DNA of 64,000 nucleotides, taken from NCBI RefSeq assembly GCF_900116425.1, contig NZ_FPAS01000006.1, positions 203,365-267,364 on the forward strand, in the 5' to 3' direction. This document shows, in pieces, positions 34,934-43,557 of this stretch. A program made the position numbers and the translations under genes. The notes beneath the pieces were generated by a model. The model ran no database searches and had not been told where the DNA came from. It saw only the letters and a list, made by a program, of their open reading frames with translations. The DNA is from Lishizhenia tianjinensis. Lineage in GTDB: Bacteria > Bacteroidota > Bacteroidia > Flavobacteriales_D > Crocinitomicaceae. Each line of letters begins with the position of its first letter. Position 1 is the stretch's first letter.

Positions 34934-36922
34934 ATGACAAAGATTCAATTAACTCTAACTTTTATTCTCGTATTTATAAGCTCAACTTGGGCATGTCAAA
35001 AGGACAGCATACCCCGTAAAACGTCTCGTTCTATTCCGGCTTTAACGCAATATCTCACGGCAGATAAAACCGGGGAGCTAGAAAAAGTAGAGGCTGTCTA
35101 CAACTGGATTACTCACAACATCGCTTACGATTATGACAAATTGGAAAGTGGTAAAATGTTGGTGGGAGTTGATCCTACGAAAATTCTGAAGTCGCGCAAA
35201 GCAATATGTTCTGGTTATGTAGAACTCATGCGCGCTATGTTAGCAGAAATTGATATTAAAAGCGAAACCGTATCGGGTTATATTAAAGACTCTCATTGGC
35301 AAGTTGGCGACACCTTATTTGAAGAATCACATGCTTGGATTTCATTTAGAATTAAAGGGGAATGGTACCTTGCAGATCCAACTTGGGATGCCGGTTACAT
35401 AGGACGAATTCCCAAAAAAGACTTTAGAGAAAGACGCTACCTTCAGCATCAATTTAAATCAGAACAAAGAGAAACAAGAGTATTAGCAAGAAGAGAAGAG
35501 CGCAAAGAAAAAAGATATGCGGCTTGGGAAGAAAAAGAGGAATACACCAATAAAACGGGCTTTGTTTATGCGCCTTCCAAAGATTATTTCATGGTTCATC
35601 CGGATACATTTTTGCTTTCTCATTTACCCACCTACCCCATCTGGCAATTGCGCAACCATCCCATTTCTCTCTTAGAGTTTACGCAAAGTGAAACTACACT
35701 CAAGAAAATTATCGCTCAAAAAAATGAGCAATTCGCCTACAAATCATCTGCTAATAACGCCTTTATCCGAGAGAACTTTTTGGATCAATTAATCATAGTT
35801 GGAGATGAAGGTCAACCCTTTAATATATACAACCCAGGCATTAAAATGCTGAATTATTTCAATTACCTCAACCTCATCACCAGAAATGATTTGCAACGCG
35901 TAGCACGTGGATCTGTATATTCAATTACTCCTTCTAAATATCCTGATTTATTAGCAAAAACGGATACAGTAAGCGAGTATCTTAAGGCCTATAAAAAATT
36001 CGAAAAGGCTTACTATAAAAAGAATAAAACCATAGACAAAGAGGAATATAAAATTGCTCAATCTAACAACAAAGATCTTTTTAAAAACACAGAAAAGCTT
36101 CTTGAAAAACATGAAAGCTTTATCGATGACATAAAGGAAAACAGCACTAAAATTGAAGACCTCAATGAAAAATACACTGAGCTTATCAACAAGATAGCGC
36201 AATCTTATCCTAAGGCAATTAATTATGAACCTGTAGCAAGTTTTGATACGACCATAGTGGCCCATTGGATGGACTCGATATCAGAGTTGAGATCTAAAAT
36301 GGACGCGCGCATGGATGAATTGAACAATAACCGTAAAAACACCTGTGTTAAACGCTATATCTATAGTCTAAGCTACAGCAATAAAGTTTTACTGGTTAAC
36401 CAAAGTTTAATCCCCTACAACAACTATTCAACAAGTGCAACCATCAATGAACTAGATAGCATAGCAATAGCAGAAACTGGCTTTTTACTAGACCTCATTA
36501 ACGACAGTATAGATGAGGAATTAATAGATAGAGAAATCTATGGCTACATCAAGTCCATGGAAATGATTACAAAAAAAGCCAAACTTGAATTTAGAGAGCT
36601 CAAAGCACAAAGTAAAATCGATTACCCCTTCCGTTATGAAATCTTCTTAAATGCTTTGTTATACGAAGAAATTCAAAGAGCTATTCGTTTTAACAACTCC
36701 TCTTTAAATTTCAATACCAACGTGGTAAAAGCACTTAAGAATTACAGCTATCTACCCAAAGAAATTCATCAAATGACAGATGAACAAGAAAATCTAAAAG
36801 AGGATAAGTTTAAGTTCAATTCAAACCTTACTGAAAAAGATCACGAAAGAACTGAGGATCTTATAAAGCACATAACAGCCAAAGTAAAAACTTGGGAAAA
36901 GAAGTACCAAACTGAAAAATAA
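34934..36922 (+). CDS. Exported transglutaminase-like protein
   Basis: The 662-residue protein has a signal peptide (about residues 1-20) and a transglutaminase-like domain at about 45-160. The candidate triad is Cys92 (ICSGY), His133 (SHAWI) and Asp148 (ADPTWDAG), which fits the transglut_core family. After it come two long helical, charged regions (about 330-662), with coiled-coil character around residues 370-420. Such domains in bacteria act as peptidases or crosslinkers; which applies here is unknown. It leads an operon with a pentapeptide-repeat protein, a small membrane protein and menB (gaps 2, 1 and 6 bases). Confidence 0.85.
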   Translation: MTKIQLTLTFILVFISSTWACQKDSIPRKTSRSIPALTQYLTADKTGELEKVEAVYNWITHNIAYDYDKLESGKMLVGVDPTKILKSRKAICSGYVELMRAMLAEIDIKSETVSGYIKDSHWQVGDTLFEESHAWISFRIKGEWYLADPTWDAGYIGRIPKKDFRERRYLQHQFKSEQRETRVLARREERKEKRYAAWEEKEEYTNKTGFVYAPSKDYFMVHPDTFLLSHLPTYPIWQLRNHPISLLEFTQSETTLKKIIAQKNEQFAYKSSANNAFIRENFLDQLIIVGDEGQPFNIYNPGIKMLNYFNYLNLITRNDLQRVARGSVYSITPSKYPDLLAKTDTVSEYLKAYKKFEKAYYKKNKTIDKEEYKIAQSNNKDLFKNTEKLLEKHESFIDDIKENSTKIEDLNEKYTELINKIAQSYPKAINYEPVASFDTTIVAHWMDSISELRSKMDARMDELNNNRKNTCVKRYIYSLSYSNKVLLVNQSLIPYNNYSTSATINELDSIAIAETGFLLDLINDSIDEELIDREIYGYIKSMEMITKKAKLEFRELKAQSKIDYPFRYEIFLNALLYEEIQRAIRFNNSSLNFNTNVVKALKNYSYLPKEIHQMTDEQENLKEDKFKFNSNLTEKDHERTEDLIKHITAKVKTWEKKYQTEK

Positions 36923-36924
36923 AC

Positions 36925-37488
36925 ATGATAGCGGAAGACCAGCAATACAACAATGTCGATTTTAGAAATAAAGCATTCGACGCTAACGAATACGACAACT
37001 GTACATTTACCAACTGTAACCTCTCTGAGGTAAATCTTTCGAATATAGATTTTTTAGATTGTGACTTCATAGATTGTGACCTGAGCAATGCCATAATTGG
37101 AAATACAGCTTTTAAAAACGTACGTTTCAACAATTGCAAAATGCTCGGACTCCAATTCGAATACGCCAATCCTTTTTTACTGCAGTTGTCTTTTAAAAAT
37201 TGCAAGTTAGACTTCTCCAATTTTCAAGAACTCAAAATCCCTTCTTGTTTTTTCATAGATTCATCGCTTCAAGGGGTAGAATTCACAGGAGCAAAACTAG
37301 AAAAAGCCAATTTCTCAGGATCAAATTTAGACGGAGCAGTGTTTATGAATACTACTCTAAACAGGGCGGATTTTTCACGCGCCTACAATTTCACCATACA
37401 TCCAGAAAGAAACAAATTAAATCACGCTATATTTGCCAACGAAGGTTTGAGCGGATTAGTAGCTCACCTCAAAATAAAAATCAAATAG
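36925..37488 (+). CDS. Pentapeptide-repeat protein
   Basis: The 187-residue protein is a right-handed quadrilateral beta-helix made of A(D/N)LXX-type five-residue units: CTFTN CNLSE VNLSN IDFLD CDFID CDLSN early on, then LEKAN FSGSN LDGAV FMNTT LNRAD FSRAY. Two small breaks in the repeats occur in the middle. No signal peptide is seen, so it is cytoplasmic. Some relatives mimic DNA and protect gyrase from quinolones or toxins (Qnr-like), but most are uncharacterised. The gap to the transglutaminase gene is 2 bases. Confidence 0.9.
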   Translation: MIAEDQQYNNVDFRNKAFDANEYDNCTFTNCNLSEVNLSNIDFLDCDFIDCDLSNAIIGNTAFKNVRFNNCKMLGLQFEYANPFLLQLSFKNCKLDFSNFQELKIPSCFFIDSSLQGVEFTGAKLEKANFSGSNLDGAVFMNTTLNRADFSRAYNFTIHPERNKLNHAIFANEGLSGLVAHLKIKIK

Positions 37489-37489
37489 A

Positions 37490-37681
37490 ATGGCAGCAAA
37501 CCCAAATAAATATAGACCCTACATTTACCTTATTGCAGGGGTATTGTTAACGATAATGGTTATCATCCGTGTAATGGACAAAGAAGCAGAATTAGACGCT
37601 TTTGATTACATGCAAATGGTGGTTGGACCATTGGCAACAGTATTGGGTATTGTAATGTTAAAGAAGAGCAAAGAAAACTAG
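37490..37681 (+). CDS. Small two-helix membrane protein, unknown function
   Basis: The 63-residue protein has one hydrophobic segment at about residues 10-25 (IYLIAGVLLTIMVIIRV) and a second near the end (VVGPLATVLGIVMLK). A charged loop of about 20 residues joins them (DKEAELDAFDY). It starts 1 base after the pentapeptide gene and stops 6 bases before menB, so it is co-translated in this operon. I do not recognise it. Confidence 0.75.
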   Translation: MAANPNKYRPYIYLIAGVLLTIMVIIRVMDKEAELDAFDYMQMVVGPLATVLGIVMLKKSKEN

Positions 37682-37687
37682 AAGATT

Positions 37688-38530
37688 ATGTCAGAAATTA
37701 ATTGGAAAACCGTTAAGGAATACGATGACATCACCTACAAAAAATGCAACGGTGTGGCACGTATCGCTTTTAATAGACCAAACGTACGTAATGCGTTTAG
37801 ACCAAAAACGACGAGCGAGTTATTAGACGCTTTTAGAGATGCACACGAAGATACTTCTATAGGAGTAGTTTTACTTTCTTCAGAAGGTCCATCTACCAAA
37901 GATGGAAAATACTCTTTCTGTTCAGGTGGAGATCAAGCAGCACGTGGTCACCAAGGTTATGTTGGTGAAGACGGTTACCATAGATTAAACATTTTGGAGG
38001 TACAACGTTTAATTCGTTTCATGCCAAAAGCAGTTATCGCTGTAGTAAATGGTTGGGCAGTTGGTGGTGGTCACTCACTACACGTAGTTTGTGATTTAAC
38101 TTTGGCTTCAAAAGAACATGCTATTTTCAAGCAAACAGATGCCGATGTAACTTCTTTCGATGGTGGTTATGGTTCTGCGTATTTGGCGAAAATGGTGGGA
38201 CAAAAGAAAGCGAGAGAAATCTTCTTCTTGGGTCGCAACTACTCTGCTCAAGAGGCTTTCGAAATGGGCATGGTTAACGCCGTTATTCCACACGATGAAT
38301 TAGAAGATACAGCTTACCAATGGGCGCAAGAAATCTTGGACAAATCTCCAACTTCTATCAAAATGTTGAAGTTCGCCATGAACTTAACAGATGATGGAAT
38401 GGTAGGACAACAAGTTTTCGCCGGAGAAGCTACACGTTTGGCCTACATGACAGAAGAAGCCAAAGAAGGTAGAGACGCATTCTTAGAAAAGCGTAAACCA
38501 GATTTCAGAAAAATTAAATGGATTCCTTAA
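37688..38530 (+). CDS. menB: 1,4-dihydroxy-2-naphthoyl-CoA synthase
   Basis: MenB performs ring closure of O-succinylbenzoyl-CoA in menaquinone biosynthesis, in the cytoplasm. The 280-residue protein has the crotonase fold, with CSGGDQAARG, the oxyanion-hole block VNGWAVGGGHSLH, and the MenB-specific stretch QTDADVTSFDGGYGS. The C-terminus PDFRKIKWIP is also MenB-like. No other men gene is in the window. The short spacing to the pentapeptide/transglutaminase operon makes it a passenger in that transcript; a terminator follows. Confidence 0.95.
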   Translation: MSEINWKTVKEYDDITYKKCNGVARIAFNRPNVRNAFRPKTTSELLDAFRDAHEDTSIGVVLLSSEGPSTKDGKYSFCSGGDQAARGHQGYVGEDGYHRLNILEVQRLIRFMPKAVIAVVNGWAVGGGHSLHVVCDLTLASKEHAIFKQTDADVTSFDGGYGSAYLAKMVGQKKAREIFFLGRNYSAQEAFEMGMVNAVIPHDELEDTAYQWAQEILDKSPTSIKMLKFAMNLTDDGMVGQQVFAGEATRLAYMTEEAKEGRDAFLEKRKPDFRKIKWIP

Positions 38531-38553
38531 GAAGGAATATTAAATAATCTTAC

Positions 38554-38585
38554 AAATCCTCAAGTACCCGCTTGGGGATTTTTTG
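38554..38585 (+). terminator. Terminator after menB
   Basis: The stem ATCCTCAAG / CTTGGGGAT (one G-T pair) with a 6-base loop is followed by a T run. Confidence 0.88.
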
Positions 38586-38853
38586 TTGAAATAAATTTCC
38601 AATCTCAAATCACCAATTTCAAATTTAATTGGGCTGCCTTAACGGGCTAATGCTCTTACTCCTCACTCCAAAAAGTTTTCAAGTAAAGGTCTAGGCTAAG
38701 CTTCTAAAGTCGCTTTCCCTCCCCCAACTTTCAATACTTTTCGTCCCTTCAGGGTAACCGCGTATATCCCTAGCAGAAAGTTTAAACTATAAATATTCTC
38801 CAATTTTAAGTCAAAATAGATGGGGGGCTATACACTAAACATTATGCCATGAT
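38586..38853. other. Intergenic region without recognisable features
   Basis: Beyond the menB terminator this AT-rich gap contains only a few imperfect short repeats (CAAATCACCAATTTCAAATTT-like). No gene, RNA or promoter could be supported. Confidence 0.5.
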
Positions 38854-39114
38854 TTATCTGCTCAATCCTTGTTCCCTCACAAATTCATTGAACATAAGCT
38901 GTTCATACTTTCTTTCTTCATCTAAATTCTCTAGTTTTTTATCAGACATCCCAATAGGCGAATAAAAACTCCATTTCCAATGCGGTCGGTGTTTTATAAA
39001 CAAATGTTTTTCGCCAAATTCATCATGGGTATACACACCAAAAAATAAACGAATGAGAACAAAACCCAGGTATGCAACTACTCCTAAAACTTGCAATCTT
39101 TTCATGAAACCCAA
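38854..39114 (-). CDS. Small protein with one membrane segment, unknown function
   Basis: The 86-residue product has a single hydrophobic stretch at about residues 8-27 (VLGVVAYLGFVLIRLFFGVYT), then a polar, charged tail with HKHLFIKHRPHWKWSFYSP-like content. It follows the 169-residue gene by 7 bases and is probably co-transcribed with it and nadE. I do not recognise it. It could be a genuine small gene, or one of limited distribution. Confidence 0.6.
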   Translation of the reverse strand: MGFMKRLQVLGVVAYLGFVLIRLFFGVYTHDEFGEKHLFIKHRPHWKWSFYSPIGMSDKKLENLDEERKYEQLMFNEFVREQGLSR

Positions 39115-39121
39115 TTATTAA

Positions 39122-39631
39122 TCAATCCAAAATAAACAAACCTGAACGCTCTGCTTCTTGTTTCAATAATTCTAATTGCTTTTCGGCTAAAAAATAAAGC
39201 TGACTCGTCCAATCCCATCCTTCCCGATACACTAGTCCCAAATCAAGAAAAACAAGACCAAATCTCTTCCCTGTAAGAGATGACATTTCATCAAACTTAC
39301 ACTTTTTCACAATCTCACTCCGATTCTCTAATTTGTAACAATGCAAGCGTTCATGTCTTTTATACCTCCACGCATAAACTTCAGATTGTTCACTTAACGT
39401 CTTAATAAAAGCCTTAAACTTATTTCTACGATGATCTAATTCTCCTTTGTTATTGTCAACATAAATCATAGGAATACATTCCTCAGCTGTTAACCAATGA
39501 TCAAATACACTTACGCTTACTTTACGATAAATTCCTTTATCTATCAGCGTTTCATCATCTTTCAATAATTCCTTTAAATCAGGAAATTTCCTTTTAAAGG
39601 TCTTGACTTCTTTAGAGGTTAAGTTCTTCAT
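39122..39631 (-). CDS. Cytoplasmic protein of unknown function
   Basis: The 169-residue protein lacks a signal peptide and is rich in charged residues. Segments such as YAWRYKRHERLHCYKLENR and the C-terminal LYFLAEKQLELLKQEAERSG helix suggest an alpha/beta fold. I recognise no domain. It starts 22 bases after the nadE stop and is followed by the 86-residue gene after 7 bases, so the three probably form one transcript. Function unknown. Confidence 0.65.
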   Translation of the reverse strand: MKNLTSKEVKTFKRKFPDLKELLKDDETLIDKGIYRKVSVSVFDHWLTAEECIPMIYVDNNKGELDHRRNKFKAFIKTLSEQSEVYAWRYKRHERLHCYKLENRSEIVKKCKFDEMSSLTGKRFGLVFLDLGLVYREGWDWTSQLYFLAEKQLELLKQEAERSGLFILD

Positions 39632-39653
39632 ATTACTAAATTAAAAAAGGTTC

Positions 39654-40439
39654 CTACAACGAGGAACCTTTAATATCTGTTGGTATTTCACATACCGGTA
39701 TGGGTTTCATTTTGTGCAAATTGGCACGGTGGAATTTGTTGTATATCTCAAGGACTTCCAAATGCCTTTTGTCCAATTCAGATCCATCTCCTTCGTAGCC
39801 CATGGCCCATTCTAGTTCTGGATACGTGGCTCCAATTTGGTCTTCGTCACTTCTTCCGTCTTCCCAAAGTCCGTCTGTTGGTTTGGCTTCTAAGATAGAA
39901 TCAACAACACCAAGCTCTCTGGCAATATCAAACACTTCCGTTTTTAAAAGATCAGCAATAGGTGAAACATCTACACCCCCATCTCCATACTTGGTAAAGA
40001 AACCAACGCCAAAGTCTTCTACTTTGTTTCCGGTTCCGGCTACCAATAAACCATCTGCTTGTCCAAGGGCATAAAGTGTTGTCATACGCAACCTTGCTCT
40101 GGTATTGGCCATGGCTAAAAAGTTGTCTAACACATGTTGGGGCAAAGCTTTCTCTATGGCTTCAAAACTTTCTGTAAGTTCTATGTCTATACTCCTAACA
40201 TTATCAAACTTGCTTTCCAAATCCTTGATGTGTTCCATGGCTCTTGTGTACTCCGCCTTGGTTTGGCGTATGGGCATACTCACCAATAACACGTCTAATT
40301 CTGTTAAAGCACATAAGGTAGAAGTTAAAGCAGAGTCTATTCCCCCAGAAATCCCAACTATATATCCCTTCACTCCAGCTCCATTGGCATAGTCTTGCAA
40401 CCAATGAACAATGTAATCTGCAACTTTCTGTTTATCCAA
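39654..40439 (-). CDS. nadE: NH3-dependent NAD(+) synthetase
   Basis: NadE makes NAD from deamido-NAD, ATP and ammonia. The 261-residue protein lacks the glutaminase domain, so it uses free ammonia or an external source. The PP-loop SGGIDSALTS is at residues 31-40. The later blocks NTRARLRMTTLYAL, VAGTGNKVEDFGVGFFTKYGDGGVD and KPTDGLWEDGRSDEDQIG are characteristic. It is 20 bases downstream of the barrel-protein gene and close to gldB-gldC, an arrangement also known in other flavobacteria. Cytoplasmic. Confidence 0.95.
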   Translation of the reverse strand: MDKQKVADYIVHWLQDYANGAGVKGYIVGISGGIDSALTSTLCALTELDVLLVSMPIRQTKAEYTRAMEHIKDLESKFDNVRSIDIELTESFEAIEKALPQHVLDNFLAMANTRARLRMTTLYALGQADGLLVAGTGNKVEDFGVGFFTKYGDGGVDVSPIADLLKTEVFDIARELGVVDSILEAKPTDGLWEDGRSDEDQIGATYPELEWAMGYEGDGSELDKRHLEVLEIYNKFHRANLHKMKPIPVCEIPTDIKGSSL

Positions 40440-40459
40440 AACTCCCCCCTTTTTCTTTA

Positions 40460-41332
40460 TTAAAATAAGATACTCACCTTCAACATCAACTGACGTTGCT
40501 TGGCATCAAAACTTCTAAAGCTTAATGAATTATCGTTATTCTGGTTGAACAATGATTTGTTTTTATCATCACTTCCAAAAACTGCATCACCTTTAAACAT
40601 AGGTGTAAAGCCATGGTAGTATGCTACCTCACCAACTAAACTTACATTTCCAGAAAACTTCCATTCTACACCGCCAGACAATCCTAAAGCCCCTTGGTAA
40701 AAGTTGATTTCATCCTGTGGCTCCATGTCATTCATCGTAGTAACATCCTCACCTGTTGGTACCAATTGGTTTTGAGGGTTTAACTCATAACGCATACCTG
40801 TATCGTTGGCTCTGTTTGAGATGATAAAACTGTTTCTCAATCCAGCTCTACCAAAATAACGTGTGTAACCGTAGTATTTTGTATGGAAAGTCAACATTGT
40901 TGGTATCGTTAAGAATATAGGTCTGTGCTGTCTCTCATCCAACCTAAAAATTCCATCATAGGTAGTATTTAAATCTATCATTCCATCCTCACCTACAAAA
41001 TTCTTTCTTTGGTAAATGGTTCTATCCTTATACATGTAAAACAAATCTTGTTCTCCATCTGTAGTGGTTGTGTTTACTGTATATCTGAACTGTTGAATAT
41101 CGAAAATAATTCCTGTACTGAACCCAAGGTATTCGGCAAACATGTAATGTAAATTTACACCTATTCCAAAGTTGTTACCAACACCTGGTGAGCTGATAAG
41201 GTTGGTTTCTGATTGATTCATTAAGATTCCTTCGCTTAACGAAATACCGGCTTGTAATTTCTTTACTTCAGCTTCTTGTGACATAGCGCAAAATCCCAAG
41301 AATACGGCGGCAATAGTAAATATCTTTTTCAT
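40460..41332 (-). CDS. Outer-membrane beta-barrel protein
   Basis: The 290-residue protein has a signal peptide (MKKIFTIAAVFLGFCAM, ending SQ), then alternating hydrophobic and polar strands: NFGIGVNLHYMFAEYLGFSTGIIFDI, FYQGALGLSGGVEWKFSGNVSLVGEVAYYHGF. It ends in QLMLKVSILF, with a C-terminal Phe typical of outer-membrane barrels. It resembles the PorT/OmpA-like barrel proteins of Bacteroidetes. It is transcribed ahead of nadE (20-base gap) and is divergent from gldB. Confidence 0.85.
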   Translation of the reverse strand: MKKIFTIAAVFLGFCAMSQEAEVKKLQAGISLSEGILMNQSETNLISSPGVGNNFGIGVNLHYMFAEYLGFSTGIIFDIQQFRYTVNTTTTDGEQDLFYMYKDRTIYQRKNFVGEDGMIDLNTTYDGIFRLDERQHRPIFLTIPTMLTFHTKYYGYTRYFGRAGLRNSFIISNRANDTGMRYELNPQNQLVPTGEDVTTMNDMEPQDEINFYQGALGLSGGVEWKFSGNVSLVGEVAYYHGFTPMFKGDAVFGSDDKNKSLFNQNNDNSLSFRSFDAKQRQLMLKVSILF

Positions 41333-41375
41333 ACTTTTGACAAGTTAGTTATATGCAATTATAATCATAATTTTA

Positions 41376-42395
41376 ATGGGAATCAAAAGCAAAATTCTGG
41401 GTTCAGCTCTTTTTATAGGCCTTGCTACTTCTTGCACAGGCGACAGATTACAGGTAGATGTTTCGGATCAACAAGTGGATATTCACTACCTGAATATAGA
41501 CCAAGAAGTTAACGGGAAGAGTGCACAAGAACTTACTTCACTTCACCATCAACTAACAAAAGATTTAACAGACTTATACCAATATGAATTGAGTTTTAAC
41601 CTCCGTCAAATTGGTCAAACCCTTCAACCTCAAGACACTGCTATTGGAGAGAAACTCCATTATTTCTATGCGCAAGAATTTATTGCAAAATTAGAAGAGG
41701 AGAAAAACAAAGCCTTTGACCTCCCAGTTCTTGAGCAAGAAATAAACGACGGTTTTAAACACGTAAAATATCACTTCCCTAACGCCCCATTGCCTACAGA
41801 AATCATCTGGATGAACAATTTATTTGCAAAGGTTCATGCTTCAGACAGTGCTGTATCCGTAGGCTTAGAATTTTACTTGGGTGAAAATCATGAACTCATT
41901 CAAAACATACCTACAAATAACCTTTATGCTTGGCAACGCAGACGCATGGTTAAAAGTTATATTGCCAGAGATGTGGTACAAGCTTGGTTACAAGCCAATG
42001 TCTTTAAAGTACCTACAGGAAAGCTAATCGAAAACATCATACATGCCGGAAAGGTGATATATGCCGTTGAGGCAGCCTTTCCCAATGCCAGCGATGAGGA
42101 TATAATGCGCTACTCTTCTGCCGAATTGAAATATGCCCGAGAACATGAAGGAATGTTTTGGAAGTATTTGGTAGATCAGAAATTATTGTTTGATAACACA
42201 GAACGCGACAAGGCAAATTTATTGAACGAAGGTCCGTATACAGTTGGTCTTCCAGACGACTCACCCGATAGAATGGGACAGTTTTTAGGTTGGCAAATGG
42301 TAAAATCCTTCATGGATAAAAATGAAGATGTATCTTTGCCCCAATTATTAGAAATAGACTACAACAAGATTTTACAATCTTACGATACAAAATAA
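41376..42395 (+). CDS. gldB: Gliding motility lipoprotein GldB
   Basis: GldB is a lipoprotein required for gliding in Flavobacterium johnsoniae; its biochemical role is not known. The 339-residue product has a signal peptide with lipobox at Cys20 (GLATSCTG). The following pattern VDIHYLNIDQEVNG and the conserved YLLIQNIP-like NHELIQNIPTNNLYAW region fit GldB. gldC follows after 1 base, which supports the assignment, and nadE is nearby as in other flavobacteria. A TACTTTTG box 36 bases upstream may be its promoter. Confidence 0.88.
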   Translation: MGIKSKILGSALFIGLATSCTGDRLQVDVSDQQVDIHYLNIDQEVNGKSAQELTSLHHQLTKDLTDLYQYELSFNLRQIGQTLQPQDTAIGEKLHYFYAQEFIAKLEEEKNKAFDLPVLEQEINDGFKHVKYHFPNAPLPTEIIWMNNLFAKVHASDSAVSVGLEFYLGENHELIQNIPTNNLYAWQRRRMVKSYIARDVVQAWLQANVFKVPTGKLIENIIHAGKVIYAVEAAFPNASDEDIMRYSSAELKYAREHEGMFWKYLVDQKLLFDNTERDKANLLNEGPYTVGLPDDSPDRMGQFLGWQMVKSFMDKNEDVSLPQLLEIDYNKILQSYDTK

Positions 42396-42396
42396 T

Positions 42397-42747
42397 ATGT
42401 CAGAAGATAAAATAGTAAAAACATCGAGCATCAAAGTAGATGTAGGTACCAACGAGAACAACGTTCCTGTACGTATGAAATGGAACGCTGAAGATGGAAA
42501 TGTAAACGATAGAGAAGCAAGTGCTATGTTACTTTCTTTATGGGATCCTAAAGAAAAGAATACCATGAAGATAGATTTATGGACAAAAGATATGTCTATA
42601 GAAGAAATGAAGCAGTTCTTCCACCAAACATTGCTTACAATGGCTGATACCTTTGAGCGCGCAACAGGTGAGAATTTGATTACAGAAGATTTGCGTGACT
42701 ACTGTTACCACTTTGCTCAAAAGATGGAGATTTTACCGGAAGAATAA
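42397..42747 (+). CDS. gldC: Gliding motility protein GldC
   Basis: GldC is a small soluble accessory protein of gliding; loss of it in F. johnsoniae gives partial motility defects. The 116-residue product starts directly after gldB (1-base gap), so the two are translated together. Diagnostic features are IKVDVGTNENNVPVRMKW near the start, LLSLWDPKEKNTMKIDLW and the C-terminal FHQTLLTMADTFERAT helix. A terminator follows 17 bases after the stop. No signal peptide; cytoplasmic or membrane-associated through partners. Confidence 0.92.
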   Translation: MSEDKIVKTSSIKVDVGTNENNVPVRMKWNAEDGNVNDREASAMLLSLWDPKEKNTMKIDLWTKDMSIEEMKQFFHQTLLTMADTFERATGENLITEDLRDYCYHFAQKMEILPEE

Positions 42748-42764
42748 AAAATATTTTCTACCAC

Positions 42765-42800
42765 AAAAAAGAGGCTACCCATAGGATAGCCTCTTTTTTT
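42765..42800. terminator. Bidirectional terminator between gldC and frr
   Basis: AAAAAAGAGGCTA pairs with TAGCCTCTTTTTT around a 9-base loop and serves both convergent genes. Confidence 0.92.
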
Positions 42801-42819
42801 ATGTCTTCTTTTCTATCGA

Positions 42820-43383
42820 TTAGATAGTCATGATATCTTTTTCTTTCAACGCTACTTTATCATCAATACGCGCTACGTACTGGTTCGTAATCGTTTGAAT
42901 TTGCTCTTCAGCAGATTTTGCTTCGTCTTCAGAAAGTCCATCATTTTTTAGGTTCTTGATAAAATCCATCGCGTCTTTTCTGTTGTTACGTACACCAACT
43001 TTTGCATCTTCACCTTCTGCTTTTGCTTTCTTACAAAGATCTTTACGTCTTTCTTCAGTCAAAGCAGGAACACTAATGATTAACATTTCACCGTTGTTTT
43101 GAGGCGCCAATCCAAGGTTACCGTTAATGATACCTCTTGAACATTCTTCTAACATCGCTTTTTCCCAAGGCTGTACAGTAATTGTTCTTGCATCAATAGT
43201 ACTAACGTTTGCTACCTGAGCCAATGGTGTTGGAGAACCGTAGTAATCTACCATTACACTTTGCAACATAGATGGGTTTGCCTTACCTGCACGTATTTTC
43301 AACAATACGTTATCTAAATGTTCTATCGTTTTTTCGTTCGCACCTTTAAACTCATCGAACGCCATTTGTACTTCCTCAGTCAT
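42820..43383 (-). CDS. frr: Ribosome recycling factor
   Basis: Frr, together with EF-G, splits post-termination ribosomes. The 187-residue length is standard. Family blocks are clear: GKANPSMLQSVMVDYYGSPTPLAQVANV, the WEKAMLEECSRGI segment, LTEERRKDLCKKAKAEGEDAKVGVRNNRKDAMDFIKNLK, and the C-terminal helix. It stands alone: two TAnnTTTG-type boxes lie upstream and a terminator downstream. In many genomes pyrH precedes frr; here pyrH is 2 kb away with another gene between. Confidence 0.97.
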   Translation of the reverse strand: MTEEVQMAFDEFKGANEKTIEHLDNVLLKIRAGKANPSMLQSVMVDYYGSPTPLAQVANVSTIDARTITVQPWEKAMLEECSRGIINGNLGLAPQNNGEMLIISVPALTEERRKDLCKKAKAEGEDAKVGVRNNRKDAMDFIKNLKNDGLSEDEAKSAEEQIQTITNQYVARIDDKVALKEKDIMTI

Positions 43384-43401
43384 GTTCTCAAATTATTTTC
43401 A

Positions 43402-43422
43402 CAAAAATAAAAAACAAATATA
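43402..43422 (-). promoter_or_regulatory. Two overlapping promoter -7 candidates of frr
   Basis: On the minus strand TATATTTG (43422-43415) and TATTTTTG (43409-43402) both match TAnnTTTG and lie upstream of the frr start at 43383. No clear -33 element is seen, so which one is used is unknown. Confidence 0.45.
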
Positions 43423-43557
43423 ATTAATGTTTGCTTAGCATATGATGCGCCCGATTTTTTTCGTTGAGGAAATAAAGAAGATGTATCGCTTCTAAGTTTT
43501 AAGATAAGTTCATCTTTCTTTCATCTACAATTGTGGAAGAATTCTTATTTTAAGACT

